Source: CAZESH01 sp964514665 (GTDB lineage: Bacteria; Bacillota; Bacilli; Paenibacillales; KCTC-25726). Taken from it: a stretch of 10,372 bases of DNA. This document shows positions 1 to 5,480 of this stretch, piece after piece. Numbering within the stretch: position 1 is the first letter of the stretch; each line of letters opens with the position of its first letter. The stretch spans positions 1 to 10,372 of the forward strand of contig CAZESH010000147.1 of assembly GCA_964514665.1 (NCBI GenBank), in the 5' to 3' direction. The position numbers were made by a program, and so were the translations under genes. The notes beneath the pieces are model-generated. The model was not told the DNA's origin and did not search any database. It saw only the letters and a list, made by a program, of their open reading frames with translations.

Positions 1-164
1 GCACGGTATTGGCACTCGCGGATTAAGGGATCGGCCAATTCCGTTTCTGTTTTCTGCATATCCTCCCAAGGGGACAATGCATAGATGTCATAAGGCGGTT
101 CATACTTCCAAGCGCAGATCGCTTGTGCTTGCCGCTCACTAAGAGGCTCTAATGAAAAAATCAT
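1..164 (-). CDS. GNAT-family N-acetyltransferase, N-terminal part (cut by window edge)
   Basis: The reverse strand reads MIFSLEPLSERQAQAICAWK, followed by YEPPYDIYALSPWEDM. This matches the opening of Bacillales GNAT acetyltransferases, in which an ICxWKYEPPYDIY segment forms the first strand and helix region of the fold. Such enzymes transfer an acetyl group from acetyl-CoA to an amine; the substrate cannot be told because the CoA-binding part lies outside the window. I chose the ATG at 164 because the family normally starts within a few residues of this LEPL motif and a GGGAG stretch lies 10 bases upstream. An in-frame ATG at 203 would add 13 residues but has no ribosome binding site. About 54 codons are visible. 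The gene is divergent from the sulfurtransferase at 270. Family assignment is by recalled sequence similarity only. Confidence 0.75.
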   Translation of the reverse strand, partial: MIFSLEPLSERQAQAICAWKYEPPYDIYALSPWEDMQKTETELADPLIRECQYR

Positions 165-221
165 TTCTTCCCAGCTCCCATCTGCGTTTTCCTTTCCAAG
201 CATAAATGATAAGATAAAATC

Positions 222-230
222 ATCATAGCA
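222..230 (-). promoter_or_regulatory. Probable extended -10 promoter of the GNAT gene
   Basis: On the reverse strand the bases read TGC followed by TATGAT, an extended -10 element (TGN plus a hexamer matching TATAAT at 5 of 6 positions). It lies about 58 bases ahead of the GNAT start at 164. The -35 is weak, which is usual for extended -10 promoters. Confidence 0.4.
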
Positions 231-269
231 TATCGATTCGTTGAACAAGCAAGCAAAGGAGGAAGATAG

Positions 270-1112
270 ATGAAAGCGATTGTTGATTTGACTTGGCTGG
301 CAGCGCACCGAAACGATGCCGATGTGGTCATCGTCGACTGCCGGTTCGAGCTCGGCAAGCCGGATGCAGGCAGGCTCGCGTATCAGCAAGGACATGTCCC
401 GGGAGCGGTGTATCTTGATTTGGAGCGGGATTTGTCCGGACCGGTCGGTGAACACGGAGGGAGGCATCCGCTTCCCGATCTGGGGCCTTTCTCGCAGCTG
501 CTCGGCCGGATCGGCATTGATGAGCATGTGTTTGTGGTTGCTTATGACGATCAAGGGGGAGCGTTTGCCTCCAGGCTGTGGTGGATGCTGAAGCTGCTAG
601 GCCATGATCGCACGGCAGTGCTCGATCGCGGGTTTACAGCCTGGAAGTTGGAGGGGTACGAGGTCAGTCAAGAAGTCCCTGAACCTAGTCCGAGATCGTT
701 TTCCGCCAAGGTGCGGACCGAGCTGCTGGTCTCGATGGAAGATGTGAAGGAGCGGATTGCAGCGGATTCCTCGGTGCTGATCGATTCTCGCGATGCATCG
801 CGCTACGCCGGCAAGGAGGAGCCGATCGATCCGGTGGCCGGACACATTCCGGGAGCGGTGAACCTCTTCTGGAAGCAAGGTTTGCACGAGGACGGCTCGT
901 GGAAGAACGCAGATGAGCAGCGGCAGAGTTTTGCCGGACTGCAGCAGGACCAAGAAATCATCGTTTACTGCGGCTCGGGCGTGACCGCCTGCCCCAACGT
1001 GCTGGCGCTGACCGAGGCTGGTTTCACCAATGTGAAGCTTTATTCCGGAAGCTGGAGCGACTGGTGCTCGTATCCCGACAATCCGGTGGCTACGGGCGAC
1101 GAAAAAAAGTAG
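270..1112 (+). CDS. Two-domain sulfurtransferase (rhodanese / 3-mercaptopyruvate sulfurtransferase type)
   Basis: This 280-residue cytoplasmic enzyme has tandem rhodanese domains, roughly residues 5-128 and 152-272. The N-terminal domain has no catalytic cysteine (YDDQGGAFASRLWW, 92-105). The C-terminal domain carries the active-site loop CGSGVTA at 234-240, with Cys234 as the expected persulfide carrier. In the family, the CG(S/T)GVT loop is typical of 3-mercaptopyruvate sulfurtransferases (SseA type), whereas classical thiosulfate rhodaneses have CRxGxR/T loops, so mercaptopyruvate is the more likely sulfur donor. Length and both domains are complete. The ATG at 270 has a near-perfect AAGGAGG ribosome binding site at 256-262, seven bases upstream. 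No terminator is visible after the stop, because a transposase remnant begins at the very next base. It appears to be a single-gene unit. Confidence 0.92.
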   Translation: MKAIVDLTWLAAHRNDADVVIVDCRFELGKPDAGRLAYQQGHVPGAVYLDLERDLSGPVGEHGGRHPLPDLGPFSQLLGRIGIDEHVFVVAYDDQGGAFASRLWWMLKLLGHDRTAVLDRGFTAWKLEGYEVSQEVPEPSPRSFSAKVRTELLVSMEDVKERIAADSSVLIDSRDASRYAGKEEPIDPVAGHIPGAVNLFWKQGLHEDGSWKNADEQRQSFAGLQQDQEIIVYCGSGVTACPNVLALTEAGFTNVKLYSGSWSDWCSYPDNPVATGDEKK

Positions 1113-1371
1113 AGGGACCGCGCTAGTACAATCAACGCATCCGCGGCGCATACGATGCGTATCACGTGAGAATCGGCCCCATGAATGGTACGGCTTGACG
1201 AGAGGTATAGACGTTACCGGTGCGAAGTTCGGTACCCAGACCGTCCCCCGTCAATCCATCAAAACAGAACAGCGGATGAAAACCGGTTTGCTAGTAGTAG
1301 TGATTGTAGTTCGCCCCATATTGCTGACCGAAAATGGTAAAGCCGGATGAATCCAAATCCATGACGAATTG
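1113..1371 (-). pseudogene. Decayed IS1380-type transposase fragment
   Basis: One reverse-strand frame gives MDLDSSGFTIFGQQYGANYN, then a stop, then QTGFHPLFCFDGLTGDGLG and TELRTGNVYTSRQAVPFMG, and ends in RGPS. This matches the central catalytic region of IS1380-family DDE transposases, which have a DxDST motif, a G(H/Q)QEGAxYNxHY block, GFHPLxxFDGLTGD, LRPGNVYTS and an RGDSGF block. The frame is unbroken from 1371 to 1113 but has four stops (codons at 1291-1293, 1162-1164 and two more nearer the end), so it decayed by point mutation rather than frameshift. Both the start and the C-terminal half are missing, as are the inverted repeats. The fragment touches the stop codon of the sulfurtransferase. 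It cannot make an active transposase. Family name comes from recalled motifs. Confidence 0.7.
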
Positions 1372-1385
1372 TTATGTCTTTTTAT

Positions 1386-1577
1386 TTATTTTGCAGATAG
1401 TGCAGAAAGGATAAATAAAATTGATCCGATAAGGAAAAAAACTCCGGCGGTAACTCCTAATATTTTTGTTTGGTCGATATTCTGAGGTGGTACTCCATAA
1501 TTATGACTTGTACCCCCCTTGATGTGAACTCGTTTTCCCTTGCAGTTCATTTTTTTTTCTTTCGTCACGTGGCTCAC
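1386..1577 (-). CDS. Possible small single-pass membrane protein, unrecognised
   Basis: This reading frame encodes up to 63 residues. The first 38 are polar and positively charged (CKGKRVHIKGG at 12-22, then an NYGVPPQN stretch). A single hydrophobic helix follows at about residues 39-60 (ILGVTAGVFFLIGSILFILS), and the chain ends in SAK. The composition is that of a genuine one-pass membrane protein, but neither start has a good ribosome binding site. GTG at 1577 has AAGGA only three bases away, and ATG at 1550 (54 residues) has only an A-rich leader. The stop lies 14 bases from the transposase remnant. The surrounding DNA is clearly more AT-rich than the neighbouring genes, which suggests separate origin. 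I do not recognise a family. It may be a real small gene or a chance frame. Confidence 0.4.
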   Translation of the reverse strand: MSHVTKEKKMNCKGKRVHIKGGTSHNYGVPPQNIDQTKILGVTAGVFFLIGSILFILSALSAK

Positions 1578-1903
1578 GATTCCTTTTGTTTGTTTTTATC
1601 ATATTATGTTTTTTTAAGCGAGATGAGCGCTCTTTATCCGAAAATGGGTTTGAAAAACTGCCTAATATAAAAAATTCGGACAAATGCATGAGAAGTTTAG
1701 TTTATTAATACGATCGACGGAAGATTGGTAATGATCGAAATCGCTGAAGGTCTCAGAACCACAACTGCGCTACATGGTCTTATCGTTTCTTGCTCTTCTT
1801 CTGCCGGGGAAGAGTAAGTCACTAGCTGCCCGAAGGTTCCCATTTCCTCCCGAGTGAATAGGCTGTTGCTATATAGCAGCCAAACTCGAGAGGAGCGTTA
1901 TTG
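1578..1903. other. Intergenic stretch with no confident gene
   Basis: The left half (to about 1690) is strongly AT-rich with T-runs; the right half is closer to the genome average. A reverse-strand frame of 48 codons (1843 to 1697, starting MGTFGQLV) has a GGGAGG placed only two bases from its ATG, too close to be convincing. A short inverted repeat (GGCTGTT ... AGCAGCC with one G-T pair, 1861-1881) sits just before the ribosome binding site of the next gene. I see no clear promoter. Confidence 0.4.
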
Positions 1904-2527
1904 ATGGCGACTTTTCAACTTCCGGCGGGCATTCGTACTTTCCAAATTCAATCCCCGGGGGTCACGATTTATTATCCGGTTGTTTACGGGCTGCGGAACC
2001 CAAGTGTCGAGCAGCGGGTCAACCGTGCGATCTACAACCTTGTGCTTGATCTGCAGCAAGCGCAGCAAAAAGTTCAGACCGGCACCAATATGGAAATGAC
2101 CGGACATTATGAAATCAAAACGAATGAAAGAGGCATACTCAGTCTGATCCTCAGCAACTATGCCTACTCGCGGCCGATGGCACACGGTTATACCATGGCC
2201 AAATCGCTGACGTTCAATCTTGCCGACGGCAGCGTATACGCGCTTGGCGATTTGTTCAAGCCCGGATCCGACTACGTAAAGGTACTTTCAGCACAAGTCG
2301 CGCAGCAAATCAAGGAGCGGGAGCTTCCGCTGCTTAACGGATTTCAATCGATTCAAGCCGATCAGGATTATTATTTGGCCGATAAATCGCTTGTGCTTTA
2401 CTTTCAGCTCTATGAGATTACCCCCTACTATGTCGGATTTCCGATGTTCCCCATTTCCGTTTACAGCGTACAGTCGATCATCAAGGAGTCCGCTCCGCTC
2501 GCGGTACTCTCGGAGGATATCGCTTAA
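1904..2527 (+). CDS. DUF3298/DUF4163-type protein, no visible signal peptide
   Basis: This 207-residue protein resembles the DUF4163 plus DUF3298 pair found in extracytoplasmic proteins such as the anti-sigma factor RsiV and the deacetylase PdaC. Visible family features are an opening strand region IQSPGVTIYYPVV (15-27), an AYSRPMAHGYT segment (87-97), SLTFNLADGSVYALGDLFKPG (101-121), a FQSIQADQDYYLADKSLVLY region (147-166), and YEITPYYVGFPMFPI near 170-184, where the family has a conserved y(e)I.py..G motif. The molecular function of these domains alone is not well defined; in RsiV the domain binds lysozyme. Unlike those homologues, this copy has no signal peptide or transmembrane helix. ATG at 1904 was chosen over TTG at 1901 because the AGAGGAG site at 1889-1895 gives a normal eight-base spacing. 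The stop lies 76 bases before the YitT-family gene. Confidence 0.75.
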   Translation: MATFQLPAGIRTFQIQSPGVTIYYPVVYGLRNPSVEQRVNRAIYNLVLDLQQAQQKVQTGTNMEMTGHYEIKTNERGILSLILSNYAYSRPMAHGYTMAKSLTFNLADGSVYALGDLFKPGSDYVKVLSAQVAQQIKERELPLLNGFQSIQADQDYYLADKSLVLYFQLYEITPYYVGFPMFPISVYSVQSIIKESAPLAVLSEDIA

Positions 2528-2603
2528 ATCGTTTATTTCTTGTTCAAATTGCTGCCTCCGGTCGCATATACATGAACATGTCCATCGGTTGGAGATGATG
2601 TGT

Positions 2604-3203
2604 ATGCCCACAGTGCGCCAAGCGGCGGCTGTTCTTATCGGGAGTCTTATTTTATCCTTTGGGATCAATATTTTTCTGGTTCCGTTTGAATTGTTGGACG
2701 GGGGGATGATCGGGATCGGACTTATTATCCGCTACTTGCTTGGCATAAAGGCAGGGTTCGCGATCATGATCCTCAGCCTGCCGATTTTTGCCCTGGCATG
2801 GTTTTATTATCGCGATTATTTTTACAACAGCTTGCACGGCATGCTGATTTCCTCGCTGCTGATCGACGCGCTTTTTCCTCTGCACGACTGGCTGGCGGAC
2901 TATATCCATCTTCCCTCCCTGTTGAATTCGATCATCGGCGGGGCGCTCATCGGTCTCGGCATCGGCATTATGCTGAGGTTCGACACAAGCACCGGCGGAA
3001 CGGATCTGCTCGCCCAGTTTCTTGCCGATCTGTTCCATTGGAATGTCGGGTTGATCATTTTCCTGATCGATGCGATCGTGATCGGTATCGGCGGGCTGCT
3101 GATTTCCAAGGAAACGATGCTGTTGTCCACGGTGACGATACTTTCCGTGGGAATCACGACTAGCTTGTGCACCTGGCGGAAATCCGACCATGCGCGGGGT
3201 TGA
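2604..3203 (+). CDS. YitT-family membrane protein, short form
   Basis: This 199-residue integral membrane protein has about five helices: residues 8-26, 33-47, 50-68, 106-124 and 148-167, with a last hydrophobic stretch at 170-187. Family marks are the LVPxELLDGGMIGIGLI loop (25-41), an IIGGALIGLGIGIMLR helix (110-125) and the conserved STGGTDLLAQ motif (129-138). Function of YitT proteins is unknown. Standard family members are about 280 residues and carry a cytoplasmic DUF2179 domain after the last helix; here the chain stops after a short polar tail (WRKSDHARG), so it is either a natural short form or truncated. The ATG at 2604 has GGAG nine bases upstream. The remnant of a sensor gene follows in the same reading frame immediately after the TGA, which raises the possibility that a deletion joined two genes here. 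Confidence 0.8.
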   Translation: MPTVRQAAAVLIGSLILSFGINIFLVPFELLDGGMIGIGLIIRYLLGIKAGFAIMILSLPIFALAWFYYRDYFYNSLHGMLISSLLIDALFPLHDWLADYIHLPSLLNSIIGGALIGLGIGIMLRFDTSTGGTDLLAQFLADLFHWNVGLIIFLIDAIVIGIGGLLISKETMLLSTVTILSVGITTSLCTWRKSDHARG

Positions 3204-3230
3204 ACATCAAGTTGCCGGCGGAAACGAACA

Positions 3231-3668
3231 TGGCTGCCCTTTCATCATACGAGCTACTATAATTCCATTTATGAATCCACGGTCAATGAGCAAAGCGTCA
3301 TCACTTTGGCCGTTCCGATCAAAAACGAATACAACGTGCCGCCGGGCAGTATCATTTGGATCGATATGTAAGCAGACGCGCTGCTGCAGCTTTTCCATAC
3401 CTTTGAAAAAGACACGAAATCCTATTTTCAAATCCGCGACCGCAGCGGGGCGATCGTATACCGCTCGTACGAGGCTTTTACCCCCTCGGACAACGATATT
3501 GTGTGGGCAGAAACGTTAAACACCAACGATTGGAAAATTGAAGCGCGCGTACCCTATGCCAAATTCCATGATTCCTCTGCCGTCATCCGCAATCTGCAGG
3601 ACAGGGCGGTGGACGAGGTGTTCGATCAAACCGCGGAGCTGTTGAGAATGCAAACGGGCAGAAAGTAA
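3231..3668 (+). pseudogene. Broken remnant of a probable Cache-type sensor protein
   Basis: One frame, the same as that of the YitT gene upstream, reads YYNSIYESTVNEQSVITLAV, PIKNEYNVPPGSIIWIDM, a TAA stop at 3369-3371, then ADALLQLFHTFEKDTKSYFQ, IRDRSGAIVYRS, a WKIEARVPYAKFHD block, and ends at a stop at 3666-3668. The pattern ITLAVPI ... GSIIWIDM ... IRDRSGAIVY ... WKIEARVP resembles the extracellular double-Cache sensing domain of YesM-type histidine kinases or chemoreceptors. There, an 'Gxixidi' strand, a 'dxxGxivy' strand and a 'W.i...vP' strand follow in this order. No start codon, signal, transmembrane helix, HAMP or kinase domain is present. It is therefore the decayed middle of a gene that lost both ends. 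Assignment to Cache sensors is by pattern only and could be wrong; that it is broken is well supported. Confidence 0.5.
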
Positions 3669-3682
3669 AGCATATACGAAAG

Positions 3683-3718
3683 AAACCGGCAGCCTCCATC
3701 GCGGAGAACTGCCGGTTT
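3683..3718. terminator. Bidirectional hairpin terminator between convergent genes
   Basis: AAACCGGCAG (3683-3692) pairs perfectly with CTGCCGGTTT (3709-3718). The loop contains a further CTCC/GGAG stem (3694-3697 with 3703-3706). The A and T runs are part of the stem ends, so the hairpin can work in both directions. It lies 14 bases from the NlpC/P60 stop, which it probably serves. Confidence 0.8.
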
Positions 3719-3732
3719 AAATTTGCAGTGAT

Positions 3733-4221
3733 TTAGATATCAGGCTTCAAGTCGGAAGCAAGCTTCGCAAATTCTTCCTGCCCCAGTACGCGGCGGGCGG
3801 TTACATATCTTTTGGCGTAATAAGCCTCGCTTAATTTGTCGATCATCACGCCATGCGAGGATGACGAGTGGGCAAAACGGCCGTCTCCCATATAAATGCC
3901 GACGTGGGAAATGCCTCTTCCGCCTGTATTGAAGAACAGCAGATCGCCGGGACGGAGATCGCTTTTGGACACCTTTTGGCCCAGATGCGCTTGTCCGCGC
4001 GAGGTATGCGGCAGCTCGATGTTGAACTCTCGGAACACATACAAGGTAAAGCCCGAGCAATCGAATCCTTTGGTGGAGGTTCCGGCCCATTTATACGGGA
4101 CGCCCAGCAGGTTTTGAACGGTATGGCTCAAAGGCGTGCTGGCATAGGCACTGGGATGGTTCCACGCTAATAAGACAACTGATGCACAGACGAACACAAA
4201 TAACTTGCGCAGCTTCGCCAA
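3733..4221 (-). CDS. Secreted NlpC/P60-family cell-wall endopeptidase
   Basis: This 162-residue protein is a minimal peptidoglycan hydrolase. NlpC/P60 enzymes are cysteine peptidases that cut peptide stems of the wall, usually between D-gamma-glutamyl and diaminopimelate. A signal peptide spans about residues 1-27 (KLRK, a hydrophobic core, then AYA before STP). The catalytic domain runs from about 34 to 145, with the nucleophile in FDCSGF (Cys55), His106 in ISHVGIYMG, and His118 in RFAHSS as the third residue. There is no SH3 or LysM wall-binding domain. I chose the TTG at 4221: it is in frame, has the ribosome binding site GGAAGGAG (within 4231-4240) about nine bases upstream, and gives a perfect signal peptide. 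An in-frame ATG at 4302 lies inside the c-di-AMP riboswitch and would bury the signal peptide behind 27 extra residues, so it is rejected. It is regulated by that riboswitch and ends at the 3683-3718 terminator. Confidence 0.92.
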   Translation of the reverse strand: MAKLRKLFVFVCASVVLLAWNHPSAYASTPLSHTVQNLLGVPYKWAGTSTKGFDCSGFTLYVFREFNIELPHTSRGQAHLGQKVSKSDLRPGDLLFFNTGGRGISHVGIYMGDGRFAHSSSSHGVMIDKLSEAYYAKRYVTARRVLGQEEFAKLASDLKPDI

Positions 4222-4239
4222 GTCAAGTCTTCTCCTTCC

Positions 4240-4357
4240 AATGCCTGCGAGGTTAGCTGTCGGGTTCGGTCGAAGGTGCCCTATGTCGGCAGCGTCAAGC
4301 ATGCGGACAATTCACCCCAAAGTGGTTCCCCCGTTTCCCCAAAGGGAATTCGGCATT
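4240..4357 (-). promoter_or_regulatory. c-di-AMP riboswitch (ydaO/yuaA type)
   Basis: The reverse strand carries the conserved core of the ydaO/yuaA aptamer in order: GCCGAAT, an ACGGGGGAACCA block, TTTGGGGTGAAT, a CATAGGGCACC segment, then GACCGAACCCG directly followed by ACAGCTAACCTCGCAGGC. The closing P1 helix is visible as AATGCC (4357-4352) with GGCATT (4245-4240). In this class, c-di-AMP binding switches the downstream gene off, and cell-wall hydrolases and osmolyte or potassium uptake genes are the usual targets. The ribosome binding site of the NlpC/P60 gene starts right at the 3' strand of P1 and no terminator hairpin fits between them, so control may be at translation initiation (inference). 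Confidence 0.95.
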
Positions 4358-4365
4358 TTTTTGAT

Positions 4366-4393
4366 ATTATTTTTTCCGTACAATCTCCTGCAA
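4366..4393 (-). promoter_or_regulatory. Probable sigma-A promoter of the riboswitch-NlpC/P60 unit
   Basis: On the reverse strand TTGCAG (4393-4388) and AATAAT (4371-4366) are separated by 16 bases, matching TTGACA and TATAAT at about 4 and 5 positions. Transcription would begin within a few bases of the 5' strand of the riboswitch P1 helix (near 4358), which fits an aptamer at the very start of the transcript. Confidence 0.5.
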
Positions 4394-4453
4394 TTTCACC
4401 GTAATACGTATTCGCTGCGAAAGGGGAAAAGTCCTTCTCGTCGAAAAAATCAT

Positions 4454-4477
4454 AAAAAAACCCCCGGAGCGGAGGTT
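4454..4477 (-). terminator. Intrinsic terminator upstream of the riboswitch promoter
   Basis: On the reverse strand AACCTCCG and CGGGGGTT form an eight-pair stem (one T-G pair) with a CTC loop, running directly into seven T residues. It lies downstream of the 4578-4617 terminator in the same direction and probably stops read-through from the peptidase operon before it reaches the riboswitch. The 100 bases between the two hairpins hold no gene that I can see. Confidence 0.7.
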
Positions 4478-4577
4478 TCAGACGGTCGGCAAAGTCAGTC
4501 AGTTTGAATGGAAATAAGGTTTTGTCGCATTCCAAATGCCCGACGACATAAGGTTGCGTGTTTTACGATTTGGCGGA

Positions 4578-4617
4578 AAAGAGAGGCGGGAATCCACTTC
4601 GGGTGCCGCCTCTCTTT
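4578..4617 (-). terminator. Terminator of the M1 peptidase / membrane protein operon
   Basis: AAAGAGAGGCGG (4578-4589) pairs perfectly with CCGCCTCTCTTT (4606-4617), a 12-pair stem with a 16-base loop. In the reverse direction it ends in CTCTCTTTTCC, giving a short T-run. It lies 41 bases beyond the stop of the membrane protein gene at 4659. Confidence 0.75.
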
Positions 4618-4658
4618 AATGGCGACCGATCGCTCCTGAGGTGGTGACGGACAGACTC

Positions 4659-5468
4659 CTACGCAGTTTTCTCCATCCAAAGCTGATACTGCGCCCCGAT
4701 TTTCCATAGGGTGAGCATGATGAATACGAGCGAGCCGGAAAGATGCAGGATCATGGCCGTAAGATTGGACCATAGGTAGGAAGCCGAGAGAATCGCAGCG
4801 GCCGCCAGCAGGGAGATCAAAAACAGCAGGCCGGCCAGCATCAGCGCAAGGTGAACGTGACGAAAGAAGACCCTAAGCGCAGTCAACGGACCGTTATCGG
4901 TCGTTTTTCCGATGCGAATATAAACAAAGAGCAGCCTGCTGAAGGATAAGAAGAGCAGATAGATGCCCCAATAAGGAAGGACAGTCTGCCACGAGCTGCT
5001 GCCCCCCGTATGTTCGAACCAGCGGATCGAAAGCGGCATGAGCCAAAGCAGCGGCAGCGATTCAACAGCCGCCTGCAGCCAATAAATCAGATTGAACGGT
5101 TTGCCGAGCCGGCGGATGCCTTGAAAAAACTCGCGGCTCTTGTTTTCCTGCTGGCGCTGATGGATGCTGTAGTATATACCGGCCTGCAAGAACGGTGTAA
5201 GGAGCATCCGCAGGGCAAGAAAGGCAAGCAGCAGCCACAGGTAGCGGTTGGCCAGGTCCGTTTTCACCAGCAGAAACTGCCCTTCGGCCAAATACAGGTG
5301 TGAAGCATATCCGGACAGACTTCCCGGATAGCGGTGCAGCAGCGGCGTTACCGTTTCCTGAACGGCCTTTAGCAGAATGAAGGCGCATAGCAGCTCGTAT
5401 ACAAACCATAACGTGATTAGAAATCCCTGTCTTTTGGCGATCAGCCAGCCCCGTTTAAGGTAATGCAT
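4659..5468 (-). CDS. Six-helix membrane protein of unknown function
   Basis: This 269-residue integral membrane protein has hydrophobic helices at about residues 15-36, 75-99, 130-148, 163-184, 206-231 and 236-256. The N-terminus is short and basic (KRGWLIAKRQ), and a basic cytoplasmic-type loop (HQRQQENKSREFFQGIRR, 103-120) lies between helices 2 and 3. I see no catalytic or nucleotide-binding motif and do not recognise a named family. The overall pattern, with amphipathic loops following GxRR or RVFFR, is loosely like DUF975-type proteins, but this is not strong enough to assign. It starts 12 bases after the stop of the M1 peptidase, and its ribosome binding site (GAGGTGG) overlaps the stop codon TGA of that gene, so the two are almost certainly transcribed together and translationally coupled. 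A partner or membrane-handling role for the anchored peptidase is a guess. Confidence 0.85.
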   Translation of the reverse strand: MHYLKRGWLIAKRQGFLITLWFVYELLCAFILLKAVQETVTPLLHRYPGSLSGYASHLYLAEGQFLLVKTDLANRYLWLLLAFLALRMLLTPFLQAGIYYSIHQRQQENKSREFFQGIRRLGKPFNLIYWLQAAVESLPLLWLMPLSIRWFEHTGGSSSWQTVLPYWGIYLLFLSFSRLLFVYIRIGKTTDNGPLTALRVFFRHVHLALMLAGLLFLISLLAAAAILSASYLWSNLTAMILHLSGSLVFIMLTLWKIGAQYQLWMEKTA

Positions 5469-5480
5469 GTTTCTTCCACC

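Noticed and set aside
1697..1843. Reverse-strand frame of 48 codons starting MGTFGQLV, with GGGAGG just upstream
   Set aside because: The purine-rich site is only two bases from the ATG, too close for initiation, and I do not recognise the protein. It is left as a remote possibility, not called.
3190..3519. Forward frame starting MRGVEHQVAGG after the YitT gene
   Set aside because: Its composition is not protein-like, and a different frame in the same bases carries the recognisable sensor-like sequence.
4281..4535. Reverse-strand frame upstream of the NlpC/P60 gene
   Set aside because: It overlaps the promoter, a terminator and the riboswitch, and has no protein character.
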